From Bacteroidales bacterium (GTDB lineage: Bacteria > Bacteroidota > Bacteroidia > Bacteroidales > UBA7960): 64,000 bases of DNA. Shown in pieces: positions 50,208 to 58,649 of the stretch. Location: positions 1-64,000 of the forward strand of contig SKRM01000030.1 in NCBI GenBank assembly GCA_007118495.1, given 5' to 3'. Made by a program: the position numbers and the translations under genes. The notes beneath the pieces were generated by a model. It was given only the letters and a program-made list of their open reading frames with translations. It did not search any database and was not told the origin of the DNA. Positions within the stretch are counted from its first letter, which is position 1. The number at the start of each line of letters is the position of its first letter.

Positions 50208-51752
50208 ATGACAACAGAAAAAGACCTCAAGGATACCGGGCAGGAACCCAGCGGGGCCATGCAGCGAATCCTCAACAAAATTGAAGTAGTTGGAAACAAG
50301 CTGCCTCAGCCCGTAACCTTGTTTGCCATTTTAATCGGGATTGTCCTGGTTCTTTCATGGATATTTGGAAATCTTGGTCTTAGCGCCGAACACCCTTCAC
50401 CCGAAGTTACTGAACCCATCAGGGCCGTAAACCTCTTGAACGCTGAAGGTATCCAAAAGATATTAACCTCTATGGTTGAGGTTTTTGCATCCTTTCCTCC
50501 CCTCGGACTCGTTCTGGTGGTTATGCTTGGTATCGGGGTGGCTGAGCGCAGCGGACTGATTGCTATCGCGCTCAGAGTCTTCGTTTCGAAGGTTCCCACC
50601 AAGCTGATTACTTTCTCTATTGTTATTGCGGGTATGGTTAGCTCAGTAGCAGCCGACGCAGGCTATGTTGTGCTTATCCCCCTGGGTGCTGCCATCTTTA
50701 AGGGAATGGGCAGGCATCCGCTTGCAGGATTGGCTGCAGCATTTGCCGGGGTATCAGGTGGTTTTGGAGCCAACTTTCTCCCCACAGGGCTTGATCCCAT
50801 GATCGCTGCTTTTACCCAGTCAGCCGCCAGTATTATGGATGCAGGTTATACGGTAAACCCCTTGTCGAACTATTATCTGATGGCGGCTTCTGTCCCGTTG
50901 ATCGGATTGGCCGGAACCTGGGTAACCGAGAAGATTATTGTTCCCAGACTGGGAGCATATGAAGGCGAAGATTCTGAAGTATACAGCAATACATTTACTT
51001 CTCAAGAGAAGAGGGGTCTGAAATGGGCCGGATTATCAGTCATCGTGATTCTTGGCCTTATTGCTGCGGCTATCATCCCGTCAAACGGTGTTTTGAGAGA
51101 TGCAGCCGGCGGCCTGAATCCGTTCTACAATTCTATTGTTCCCCTGATGTTCATCCTCTTTTTTGTGTCGGGTCTGATATTCGGATTGGTGGCCAAAACA
51201 ATCAAGGGTGATAAAGATGTTGCCAACATGACGGCCGAGTCAATGGGGACTATGGGCGGATATATTGTTTTAGCATTTGTGGCTGCTCACCTTGTGCAAT
51301 TTTTCATTTGGTCAAATCTTGGCTCAATCATGGCCATTTCTGGCGCAGCCGCGCTTCAGAATATCGGGTTTACCGGAATTCCCCTGCTGATCGCATTTAT
51401 TCTTGTGTCATCATTCATTAATCTGATTATAGGAAGTGCATCTGCCAAGTGGGCCATTCTGGCACCCATTTTTGTGCCCATGCTTATGCTTATGGGTTAT
51501 TCACCAGAAACCACACAGGCTGCATACAGAATTGGAGACTCATACTCAAATATCCTTACTCCTTTGCTTCCATATTTCCCGCTGGTGATTGTATTCGCCC
51601 AAAAATATGTGAAGAACATCGGAATTGGAACCATTATCTCTGTAATGCTGCCTTATGCCATTGCATTTATGGTTGTGAGGATCCCCATGTTCGTTGCATG
51701 GCTTCTTCTTAATATTCCATTGGGAATTGAAGGACCGATCTACTATCCATAG
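50208..51752 (+). CDS. AbgT-family transporter
   Basis: A 514-residue inner-membrane transporter with about 11 hydrophobic helices. The N-terminal VGNKLPQPVTLFAILIG is characteristic of AbgT/MtrF proteins; the inverted-repeat hairpins include GGFGANFLPTGLDPMIAAFTQ (seen as the GANFLPTGLDP motif) and the C-terminal GDSYSNILTPLLPYFPLV. AbgT proteins were first described as importers of p-aminobenzoyl-glutamate, and others export sulfonamides; which applies here is unknown. The ATG at 50208 was chosen over 50130 because the promoter lies between them. A terminator follows. Confidence 0.9.
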   Translation: MTTEKDLKDTGQEPSGAMQRILNKIEVVGNKLPQPVTLFAILIGIVLVLSWIFGNLGLSAEHPSPEVTEPIRAVNLLNAEGIQKILTSMVEVFASFPPLGLVLVVMLGIGVAERSGLIAIALRVFVSKVPTKLITFSIVIAGMVSSVAADAGYVVLIPLGAAIFKGMGRHPLAGLAAAFAGVSGGFGANFLPTGLDPMIAAFTQSAASIMDAGYTVNPLSNYYLMAASVPLIGLAGTWVTEKIIVPRLGAYEGEDSEVYSNTFTSQEKRGLKWAGLSVIVILGLIAAAIIPSNGVLRDAAGGLNPFYNSIVPLMFILFFVSGLIFGLVAKTIKGDKDVANMTAESMGTMGGYIVLAFVAAHLVQFFIWSNLGSIMAISGAAALQNIGFTGIPLLIAFILVSSFINLIIGSASAKWAILAPIFVPMLMLMGYSPETTQAAYRIGDSYSNILTPLLPYFPLVIVFAQKYVKNIGIGTIISVMLPYAIAFMVVRIPMFVAWLLLNIPLGIEGPIYYP

Positions 51753-51820
51753 TATCTGACAAACAGGATGCCAGATTGGTTTTAACCCGGTGGGTTGTCT
51801 GGCAACAACATATTGACCAT

Positions 51821-51857
51821 AAAAGTGGCCGGCCCGGATGCGGAGTCGGCCGCTTTT
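51821..51857 (+). terminator. Terminator of the AbgT transporter gene
   Basis: AAAAGTGGCCGG (51821-51832) pairs with TCGGCCGCTTTT (51846-51857) in a 12-bp stem with two G-U pairs; the loop itself can form CCG/CGG. The downstream TTTTGTT supplies the U-tract. The -7 box of the next gene starts three bases beyond. Confidence 0.75.
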
Positions 51858-51859
51858 GT

Positions 51860-51867
51860 TAAATTTG
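51860..51867 (+). promoter_or_regulatory. -7 box abutting the nucleotidyltransferase start
   Basis: TAAATTTG matches TAnnTTTG and ends three bases before the ATG at 51871. The position where -33 would fall is inside the preceding terminator stem and has no TTTG. If active, it would make a leaderless message. Confidence 0.35.
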
Positions 51868-51870
51868 TGT

Positions 51871-52266
51871 ATGGCAAATAAAGTTCAGGATCATTGGACC
51901 TGGCGGTATGAAATGGCGCAGGCCATTGCCCGGCAAATAGACATGGAACGATTTGGTGTGAAGGCCATTTACCTCATTGGCAGCGTCAAAACAGGCAATC
52001 CTGGTCCATGCTCTGACATTGACCTGCTGGCTCACTGCGATGATCACACTGAGAAACACCAATTGTTGCGTTCCTGGTGTGAAGGTTGGGGACTATGCCT
52101 TGCATATATCAACAATTGCAAAACAGGATATGACAGCAAGGGCAGCCTGATAGACCTGCATATAATCACCGATAATGATATTAAGCGTAAAACCAGTTTT
52201 GCAGTGATGCCTGATTCTTACAATAACAGTGCAAAATTGCTTCGTAAATCTTCATCCAATGAATGA
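51871..52266 (+). CDS. Small nucleotidyltransferase-domain protein
   Basis: A 131-residue protein with the minimal nucleotidyltransferase fold. The catalytic pattern is IGSVKTGNPGPCSDIDLLAH (GS followed by D-x-D), and a third acidic residue is in LIDLHII. Such domains transfer nucleotides to proteins or small molecules (MNT antitoxins, antibiotic-modifying enzymes). A HEPN partner, expected for an MNT toxin-antitoxin pair, is not present nearby. The downstream metallophosphoesterase gene overlaps its end by 8 bp (ATGAATGA), so the two are translationally coupled and may act on the same molecule. The start at 51871 follows from a -7 box just before it. Confidence 0.8.
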   Translation: MANKVQDHWTWRYEMAQAIARQIDMERFGVKAIYLIGSVKTGNPGPCSDIDLLAHCDDHTEKHQLLRSWCEGWGLCLAYINNCKTGYDSKGSLIDLHIITDNDIKRKTSFAVMPDSYNNSAKLLRKSSSNE

Positions 52267-53122
52267 CCTGTATTTTTTTGTGTCCGACATCCACGGAAAC
52301 GCAAGCCGTTACGAAAAACTCTTTGCACAGATTGAAAGAAAGCAGCCCAGGGCTGTGTTTCTTGGAGGTGACCTCTTACCTCCCGGTCTGGTTTACAAAG
52401 CAAACAGCAAAGCAGCTCCGGTTGACTTTGTAAATGGTTTTTTGGCTCCGGCTTTCTTAACCCTCAGAAAAAAAATGGCTGCAAATTTCCCAGAGGTTTT
52501 TCTTATTCTCGGAAACGATGATCCAAGAAGTGAAGAACAATCTTTTTTGTTTCATGAACAGGAAGGTCTTTGGAAGTATATGCATATGAAAAAGGCCTGT
52601 TTGGATGGGATGCATGTTTTTGGGTACTCTATGGTTCCCCCAACCCCATTTATGCTGAAAGATTGGGAAAGATATGATGTGTCAAGGTATGCAGATCCGG
52701 GGTGTATCCATCCAACCGAGGGTTTTCGGACAGTGCCTCCTGAAGATGATATTGAGTTTTCAACGATACGGGCCGACCTTGAGCAACTCTGTAATGGTCA
52801 TGACCTGAGCGATTCCATATTTCTTTTTCACTCGCCTCCATACGGGTCAAAGCTTGACCGGGCCGGACTCGACGGCGTGAAGATTGATCATGTTCCGGTT
52901 GATGTGCATGTCGGCAGCATTGCCATTAAGGAGTTTATTGATAAGTGTCAGCCCCTGCTTACCTTGCATGGACATGTTCACGAGTCATCGAAGCTTACCG
53001 GGGCGTGGAAGCAGAAAACAAAACAGACTGTGTCTTATTCAGCGGCATATGACGGACCGGGCCTGGCCCTGGTGAGTTTTACGAGAAAATGTTTAATGAG
53101 TGCTGAAAGAATCATCATTTGA
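52259..53122 (+). CDS. Calcineurin-like metallophosphoesterase
   Basis: A 287-residue phosphoesterase. The dinuclear-metal motifs are in order: SDIHGN (D-x-H), FLGGDLLP (GGD), LGNDDPR (GNDD instead of the usual GNHD/E), LFHSPPYGSKLD and LHGHVHES (GHxH). The replacement of His by Asp in the third motif is worth noting. The substrate is unknown: nucleotides, cyclic nucleotides or phosphoproteins are all possible. The start at 52259 overlaps the nucleotidyltransferase stop, and a large TPR gene follows 33 bp downstream, so the three probably form one operon. Confidence 0.88.
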   Translation: MNDLYFFVSDIHGNASRYEKLFAQIERKQPRAVFLGGDLLPPGLVYKANSKAAPVDFVNGFLAPAFLTLRKKMAANFPEVFLILGNDDPRSEEQSFLFHEQEGLWKYMHMKKACLDGMHVFGYSMVPPTPFMLKDWERYDVSRYADPGCIHPTEGFRTVPPEDDIEFSTIRADLEQLCNGHDLSDSIFLFHSPPYGSKLDRAGLDGVKIDHVPVDVHVGSIAIKEFIDKCQPLLTLHGHVHESSKLTGAWKQKTKQTVSYSAAYDGPGLALVSFTRKCLMSAERIII

Positions 53123-53155
53123 AAGTCATGGCCTCATATTTAATTACAGACACCT

Positions 53156-55399
53156 ATGGATACAATGGATATTAAGAAAAGATATCACAATATTTGTAAA
53201 CTGATATACCGGCGACGCCTGGCTGATGCTTTGGTTATGCTCAGACTTTATGTGCAGGATAGTGGCAGGGAGTATCTGATTAACGAGTTGGATAAACTGG
53301 GTGAAACCTATGAGCAATTACTCACCCATAAAATCAGGGGTATGGATGATCCTGAAAGGGATAAGATTTATCACTACCTGATGCGAAGCATGCTTGAAAT
53401 GACTGACAGCTTGCACGAAACCCTGTCAAGGGATAAAAAAGGAGGAATGATTGCCCAATTAAAAAAACAACTGCCTGTGCTAAAGGCCGCAGGTCAGAAT
53501 AAGTCAATGGGTATTCTCGAAAGTCTGACCTTTGATGATGCGTTGGCAGGTTTGCTAAGAGATGTCAATGTGGGCGATTCAGACCGCAAAACCAGCCGTG
53601 AGGATAGTCTGGGTAAGCTATTCCATATAATCTGGCTGTCTGATAATTATGGTGAGGAGGAGATCAACCTGCTGCAGTCGGTATTGAAGTCTGATAAACT
53701 TCCGTGGCATGATAAGTCTTTGGCTGTAAGTGCACTCACCCTTAGCTTGCTGAGGTATTTTGATGTAAACAAATTTATCTTGCTGTTTGATTTTGCGCAG
53801 GCAAGGGAGGAGTCTGTCTGGGAACGTGCCCTGACCGGTTTGTTTCTCAGTTTCATGAAATACAATGAACGCTACAGCCTCTATCCGGTTTTGGCAGAAA
53901 AGGCCAGGGCCCTACAGTCGATACAAGATATTGAATTACACACTGAGGCCATTATCATTCAGTTTACCAAATCTCGTGAAACCGAAAAGGTTAAAAAGAA
54001 GTGGGAGCAAGAGATTTTGCCCGCTATGTTGAAAATGCGGCCACGGATTGAAGAGAAACTTGACCTGAACAATATCTTTTTTGACAATCCTGACGAAGAG
54101 AAAAACCCCGACTGGGAAACCGTCTTTGAGGATGCACCTGACCTTCTGGATAAATTACAGGAACTGACTGAAATGCAAATGGACGGCATGGATGTTTTCA
54201 TCAGTGCATTTTCACAGTTGAAGCACTTCCCATTTTTCCGGCAAATCAGCAACTGGTTTATTCCATTCTATGCCGAAAACCCATCTATTTCAAGTGCTGT
54301 TGATCCGGCCCCTGATGCACCGGATATGCAGCCCTTAATCGAAAAGCTTGAACACACCTTTTTTATGTGCAATTCTGACAAGTATTCTTTTTGTTTGAAT
54401 CTTGAGCTCATCCCTCAGCAGCAGAAAACCATGATGATGAATATGCTGAGCATGGAAATGGAGAGCATGTCTGAAATTTCAAAGAGCGAAGAGCTTATCA
54501 ATAGCCTTGCACGTTCCAGAAGTGTCTATACCCAGTATTTTCAAGACTTATATCGGTTTTTTAAACTACACCCACTGAAGGGTGAGTTTGACGATGTTTT
54601 TTTGTTTGAAGCTGACCTTGAAGAAAATGATTTTGTTAAGCAGCTAATTCCCGGTGGCCACATAAACAGAAATATTGCCGAGTTTTTCCTTGAACGGGGG
54701 TTTTATGAAGATGCCCTAAAGGTTTTCTTGACTATCATTGAAAAGGACAAAAGCAACATAGAACTTTTTGAAAAAATTGCTTTTTGCCATGAGAAAACAG
54801 GAAACTTCAATGAAGCCTTTGGTTTTTACCGAAAAGCCGACCTTATCGAATCGGGCAGGTTGTGGATCGTTAAAAAGCTGGCTTATTGCTGTAAATACCT
54901 CAACCGCTGGCCTGAAGCACTGAATTACTATCTGGAAGCAGAAAAGCTTGATGCTGAGGACATGAAAATACAGGCCAATATCGGGCAGTGTCTGATCCAT
55001 CTGGAGAGATATGAGGAGGCGCTGGATTATTATTTTAAGGTTGAGGTTCTGGCACCTGAAAACCACCGCATAAGAAGACCCCTGGCATGGTGTTCATTCT
55101 TACTTGGCAAATTTGATACAGCCCAGGATTATCTGGAGAGGTTACTTGAGGCTGAACCCGGAAACAGGTATGATCTGATGAATACTGGCCATGTGTTGTG
55201 GTGCAGAAATCAACCCGCTGCAGCAGCCTCATCCTACATCCAGAGTGTCCTTTCATGGAAAAATCTGGCTGAATTCGAAACTTCTTTTAATGATGACAGA
55301 AAGCATTTGAATGCCCATGGTATCAAGCACGATGATATGAACATGATGCTTGATTTTGTCAAGATAGAGGTGAGGAAGAAAAAAAATATTTCCCAATAA
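53156..55399 (+). CDS. Large cytoplasmic TPR-repeat protein, function unknown
   Basis: A 747-residue protein without signal peptide or membrane helices. The N-terminal 480 residues are helical and unrecognised, acidic in places (FEDAPDLLDKLQELTEMQMDG split by an acidic run). From about residue 500 to 720 there are at least five TPR units, visible as AEFFLERGFYEDALKVFLTII, GNFNEAFGFYRKA, NRWPEALNYYLEAEK, ERYEEALDYYFKVE and GKFDTAQDYLERLLEAEP. Similar proteins occur in Bacteroidota but I know no assigned role. Position in an operon with a nucleotidyltransferase and a phosphoesterase suggests that it could be a scaffold or target for them; this is inference only. Confidence 0.8.
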   Translation: MDTMDIKKRYHNICKLIYRRRLADALVMLRLYVQDSGREYLINELDKLGETYEQLLTHKIRGMDDPERDKIYHYLMRSMLEMTDSLHETLSRDKKGGMIAQLKKQLPVLKAAGQNKSMGILESLTFDDALAGLLRDVNVGDSDRKTSREDSLGKLFHIIWLSDNYGEEEINLLQSVLKSDKLPWHDKSLAVSALTLSLLRYFDVNKFILLFDFAQAREESVWERALTGLFLSFMKYNERYSLYPVLAEKARALQSIQDIELHTEAIIIQFTKSRETEKVKKKWEQEILPAMLKMRPRIEEKLDLNNIFFDNPDEEKNPDWETVFEDAPDLLDKLQELTEMQMDGMDVFISAFSQLKHFPFFRQISNWFIPFYAENPSISSAVDPAPDAPDMQPLIEKLEHTFFMCNSDKYSFCLNLELIPQQQKTMMMNMLSMEMESMSEISKSEELINSLARSRSVYTQYFQDLYRFFKLHPLKGEFDDVFLFEADLEENDFVKQLIPGGHINRNIAEFFLERGFYEDALKVFLTIIEKDKSNIELFEKIAFCHEKTGNFNEAFGFYRKADLIESGRLWIVKKLAYCCKYLNRWPEALNYYLEAEKLDAEDMKIQANIGQCLIHLERYEEALDYYFKVEVLAPENHRIRRPLAWCSFLLGKFDTAQDYLERLLEAEPGNRYDLMNTGHVLWCRNQPAAAASSYIQSVLSWKNLAEFETSFNDDRKHLNAHGIKHDDMNMMLDFVKIEVRKKKNISQ

Positions 55400-55816
55400 T
55401 TTTTATTTGACGCAGCGTTTCCTGCCTGATTATCGTCTTCTATTATGTAGTCGGTTGCGATTGCATCAATAAGAGTTCTTTGTTTATTGTGTGAATACAA
55501 TTCCAATGATCGCTTCCCGGGGGTTATACCGGGTGTTTTTCTCCTTTTCCACATATTATCTTTTTTTTTAGGTTTTGTATTCGTTTCAGGGGATACGGAA
55601 GTGGCCGCAATTTGCTTCAGAGGCACCACCAAAGCCAGGAAGCTCAAAACAACATTAACCACGACAACTAACCGTGCGGCCATTTCCCTGAAACGCTTTA
55701 TTTTGGCTTGTTTCCCTATAAATACATGCAAAAAACTCCCGTTTGAGCGACTTTCAGATACTGAGCTCAGGCGGGTCGTTTTTTTTCGGGGAAAGTTCTG
55801 GGGTAACGGATGTGGT
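55400..55816. other. Intergenic region without a supported gene
   Basis: About 420 bp between the TPR gene and the sigma-factor promoter. A modest CCCGG/CCGGG hairpin followed by TGTTTTT (55516-55540) may terminate the TPR operon. Open frames exist on both strands (minus from 55824, plus 55487-55852), but they overlap each other, have no recognisable domain and contain low-complexity Thr/Val runs. I do not call either a gene. Confidence 0.5.
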
Positions 55817-55846
55817 TTTGACATTTCAGGAGAATTGCTATCTTTG
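55817..55846 (+). promoter_or_regulatory. Promoter of the ECF sigma-factor gene
   Basis: A TTTG (55817-55820) is followed after 18 bp by the -7 box TATCTTTG (55839-55846). The expected start near 55853 leaves a leader of about 14 nt before the ATG at 55867. It is a housekeeping-type promoter, not an obvious autoregulatory ECF site. Confidence 0.65.
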
Positions 55847-55866
55847 TTTTGATACAAAGACCGGTC

Positions 55867-56418
55867 ATGACAGACGCAATGAGAAAGATCATAAAGGGGT
55901 GCCTTCAGCATCAGAAAGCTGATCAGTACCGCCTTTATGCCCTGTTTTCAAAGAAGATGTATGGAATATGTCTTCGATATGCTGCAAGTAACGATGAAGC
56001 CCAGGATATCCTGCAAGAAGGCTTTGTTAAGGTATTTGCCAACTTACCTTCATTCAAGGGTAAGGGTAGCCTGGAGGGCTGGATAAAAAAAATATTTATA
56101 CATACCGCCATTGAAAAATACAGGGAGCGCATTTATCATATCCCCATGGAGCATGTGAGGGAAGATGAGCTTTTTGTAAGCAGGAATCAGGGGTATGAGG
56201 CGCTGCATGCGAGGGATATTCTGGTGCTGGTTCAGAAACTTCCGGCCCAATACCGATTAGTTTTTAACCTGTATGCACTGGAAGGTTATTCACATAAGGA
56301 AATAGGTGAATCGCTCGGTATTTCCGAGTCAACATCCCGTTCAAACCTGGCAAGAGCCAGGCTTTTTCTAAAGGAAAAGCTGAACAAAGAATTGGATTTG
56401 ATTACCCGGGCAATTTAA
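55867..56418 (+). CDS. ECF-type RNA polymerase sigma factor
   Basis: A 183-residue sigma-70 factor with only regions 2 and 4. Region 2 includes ALFSKKMYGICLRYAASNDEAQDILQEGFVK, seen as LYALFSKKMYGICLRY and EAQDILQEGFVKVF. Region 4 contains LPAQYRLVFNLYALEGYSHKEIGESLGISESTSRSNLARAR, whose key parts are PAQYRLVFNLYALEGY and the recognition helix ISESTSRSNLARAR. The ATG at 55867 is preferred over a TTG at 55849, which lies inside the promoter. The next gene starts 9 bp after its stop and encodes a protein with a cytoplasmic N-terminus and membrane helix, a likely anti-sigma or signal partner. Confidence 0.93.
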   Translation: MTDAMRKIIKGCLQHQKADQYRLYALFSKKMYGICLRYAASNDEAQDILQEGFVKVFANLPSFKGKGSLEGWIKKIFIHTAIEKYRERIYHIPMEHVREDELFVSRNQGYEALHARDILVLVQKLPAQYRLVFNLYALEGYSHKEIGESLGISESTSRSNLARARLFLKEKLNKELDLITRAI

Positions 56419-56427
56419 TGTTGAAGA

Positions 56428-57786
56428 ATGGAATATAATTACATAGACGGCAAAATCAGGGAAAGTCTGAACGACCTGGAGGTAAATCCACCGGTTGAGG
56501 CATGGCTATGTATCTCCGACACTTTAGATCGTCGCCCCAGAAGACGGGTGATGCCCGTTCTTCTGAAGATGGCTGCTGCCATTACTACACTGATGGTAGC
56601 TGTTTTTTCTCTGTGGTATCTTGTGCTTAACAGAGCCGGACAGGACGTTGGCATTGTACAGCAATCTGTATCTGAAGAATTTAACCCGCTAACTGCCAAT
56701 GCTTTGTCAGCCTTGAATGTTGCCGAACCCTTCGCTTCTCCATTAATTATATCCCGTCCAGGCAGTGGCACTGATTTATCTGCTGTTAACAGCAGTTTAT
56801 CGGTTCCCCTGATGGCAAGTCTTGATGGCCAGGCCGTGCCCGCTTATCCTGCGCTGATGGTTGTCAACGCAGCGGATCGTGCCCTGCCGGAATCGATTTA
56901 CATGGATCGCAACGGGGTGATACTATTGGATGATGGCGGAAGCAGACTCATTGATTATTTGAGTTCGGCGCTTGACATATATCCGATGTCTGTGAGCCTG
57001 GGTGCCCATTTTTCTCCCCAATATAGTTTCCGAATGGTTTCAGCCAAAGGTGACTTTGGTATGGCAAATATTCCCTTTCACAGGTTAGAAGAACAATTTA
57101 CGACCTTTAGTCTCGGAATGAGTGCTGCTTTTGAAATTGCACCACGCCTGACAATACAAACCGGGCTTAATTTCATGTCTATGGGGCAGCATGTCAGAGA
57201 CATCATATCGTACTCCCATCCAGCCAGACTACCACTTTATAAAAACAGTATTACCGGGAGTAAAGCTGTTCAGCACCCACAATCTATCATTACATCACAG
57301 GGAAGTATCCGGCTCAATGATAACCATTACTATTTCACAGATATTCGCTCACATCGTGTGCTGACCAATAAACAAGCCACACAGGGAACAGATCCGATAA
57401 AGCTGAGCCGCTCTGGTGAAGGCCTTACCCAGGTTTTCCGCTTTATTGAACTGCCATTGGTTTTGAGGTATAACCTGATTGCCCAACACGGCATTGGTCT
57501 TCAGGTTAAGGGTGGTATGTCAGGGAATTATCTATTGCAGAATGATGTCTTTCTTGGGTCTGATATCACGCAAAATTCCATAGGCAAAACCTATGGTGTC
57601 AGAAAATTTAACTTTACTGCCATCGCAGGCTTTTCAATGAACGTTCCGATTACCGGAAGACTGACCTTGCATCTGGAGCCCACTGCGCAGATCTTTCTGA
57701 ACCCTGTTGTCAGGCAAGAACTCATGATGGGCCGGACATATCCTTATAACTTCTCCCTGCAAACTGGTGTGTCTTACGGATTCTGA
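56428..57786 (+). CDS. Probable anti-sigma/beta-barrel hybrid protein
   Basis: A 452-residue protein with an unusual layout. The first 45 residues are hydrophilic (MEYNYIDGKIRESLNDLEVN...PPVEAW), like the cytoplasmic part of short anti-sigma factors. One membrane helix spans about 45-67. Residues 68-170 form a Ser/Pro-rich linker. The rest (about 175-452) has alternating aromatic strands typical of outer-membrane beta-barrel domains of the PorT/OMP_b-brl type: FTTFSLGMSAAFEIAPRLTIQTGLNFMSMG (as SLGMSAAFEIAPRLT and IQTGLNFMSMG), RFIELPLVLRYNL and the terminal YNFSLQTGVSYGF. It lies 9 bp after the ECF sigma gene and is probably co-transcribed. A signalling role is inferred from context. Confidence 0.75.
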   Translation: MEYNYIDGKIRESLNDLEVNPPVEAWLCISDTLDRRPRRRVMPVLLKMAAAITTLMVAVFSLWYLVLNRAGQDVGIVQQSVSEEFNPLTANALSALNVAEPFASPLIISRPGSGTDLSAVNSSLSVPLMASLDGQAVPAYPALMVVNAADRALPESIYMDRNGVILLDDGGSRLIDYLSSALDIYPMSVSLGAHFSPQYSFRMVSAKGDFGMANIPFHRLEEQFTTFSLGMSAAFEIAPRLTIQTGLNFMSMGQHVRDIISYSHPARLPLYKNSITGSKAVQHPQSIITSQGSIRLNDNHYYFTDIRSHRVLTNKQATQGTDPIKLSRSGEGLTQVFRFIELPLVLRYNLIAQHGIGLQVKGGMSGNYLLQNDVFLGSDITQNSIGKTYGVRKFNFTAIAGFSMNVPITGRLTLHLEPTAQIFLNPVVRQELMMGRTYPYNFSLQTGVSYGF

Positions 57787-57822
57787 AAACCGTATTTTTC
57801 CTGTCTCAAAATATTTCCAAGC

Positions 57823-58563
57823 TTACATATTGCCAACTGGCATAAGGTATAAAACCCTATATTCTTCACCGAGCTGAAGGATGTCCTCTACTTCATCGTC
57901 GCGGTATGCACCTATCACCACAGTGCCCAGATCAAGTGATGCAGCTTGTAAATGCACGTTCTGCGATGCGTGGCCTACTTCATTGTAAATGTAGCGCACA
58001 CCCCTTTCTCCATACCTTGCAGTGGTTCTTTCATAAATGGCTGCAAAAACCAGAACAACACCTGCATCGAGAATCATTGACTGGCTCAGGCAGGCTGTAA
58101 ATAAGGGTTCAGACACATCTTCGGCCCTGATAAACGATAATTGGTGGTCGTGTGGGTGGTAATGGTAGATGCCCTTTTCGAGTTTTTCCACATGATTCAC
58201 CACCACGAACATTTCAAGTGGAAAAGTTGCTCCGGCCGAAGGAGCAGTTCGGAACCCCCTTTCATTGGTGATCCCTTGTGCGGACCAAAGTAACTGAGAC
58301 AGATCTCTTATGGAAATGGGTTTATTGGTGTATGACCTTACTGAACGGCGCAGAATCAATGTCTCTTCAAGGCTCATCTGTCCTTCTTTAACTGGTTCGG
58401 GAAGTGTAAAAATCTCTCCTGTCATAATGGGTAAATTATAAAGGGTTTCTTCCTGGGTGTTTGTTTTTTGATCTGGTGTCAGTCGGCCTGAACTTACTCT
58501 GAACAAGATAGCCAGTATACCCAGTAAGGCAAAAATGGCAAAAACAGTGATGTATTTTTTCAT
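57823..58563 (-). CDS. SagB/ThcOx-family nitroreductase-like dehydrogenase with N-terminal membrane anchor
   Basis: A 246-residue flavoprotein. A membrane anchor (about 5-23) precedes a SagB-type nitroreductase domain. The FMN-binding starts are RRSVRSYTNKPIS and LSQLLWSAQGIT; FRTAPSAGATFPLEMFVVV and the NEVGHASQNVHLQAASLDLG helix are diagnostic of SagB/ThcOx. SagB enzymes oxidise thiazoline or oxazoline rings in peptide natural products, but there is no YcaO cyclase or precursor peptide here, so this is more likely a stand-alone reductase of quinones or nitro-compounds. The anchor suggests action outside the cytoplasm. It is convergent with the beta-barrel gene. Confidence 0.87.
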   Translation of the reverse strand: MKKYITVFAIFALLGILAILFRVSSGRLTPDQKTNTQEETLYNLPIMTGEIFTLPEPVKEGQMSLEETLILRRSVRSYTNKPISIRDLSQLLWSAQGITNERGFRTAPSAGATFPLEMFVVVNHVEKLEKGIYHYHPHDHQLSFIRAEDVSEPLFTACLSQSMILDAGVVLVFAAIYERTTARYGERGVRYIYNEVGHASQNVHLQAASLDLGTVVIGAYRDDEVEDILQLGEEYRVLYLMPVGNM

Positions 58564-58575
58564 GTGTTATGGAGG

Positions 58576-58649
58576 GTTTGAAGGTTTGTGGGCTTGAAAG
58601 TTAGGCGGCTTCGCTGCGGTTGAAAGTTTAAAATTTGAAAGTTTGAAAG
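58576..58649. repeat. Degenerate TTGAAAG-type short repeats in a promoter-less gap
   Basis: Five imperfect copies of TTGAAAGTT/TTGAAGGTT occur at irregular spacing, together with a small GCGGC/GCTGC hairpin, in the 231 bp between the SagB-like gene and the large oxidoreductase. They look like decayed intergenic repeat sequence rather than an operator. No function can be assigned. Confidence 0.5.

Noticed and set aside
51871-53122. Nucleotidyltransferase plus phosphoesterase as a classic MNT-HEPN toxin-antitoxin pair
   Set aside because: The second protein has clear calcineurin-type metal motifs, not the HEPN R-x4-6-H motif.
55487-55852. Plus-strand 121-codon open frame in the same gap
   Set aside because: It ends within the sigma-factor promoter region, overlaps the opposite frame and has no domain or promoter.
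55234-55911. Minus-strand 225-codon open frame across the gap before the sigma-factor gene
   Set aside because: It overlaps the TPR gene and the sigma-factor gene, runs through the mapped promoter, contains low-complexity Val/Thr runs and has no recognisable domain.
57823-58563. Thiazole/oxazole-modified peptide cluster around the SagB-like gene
   Set aside because: No YcaO cyclase, precursor peptide or export gene is present within the window.
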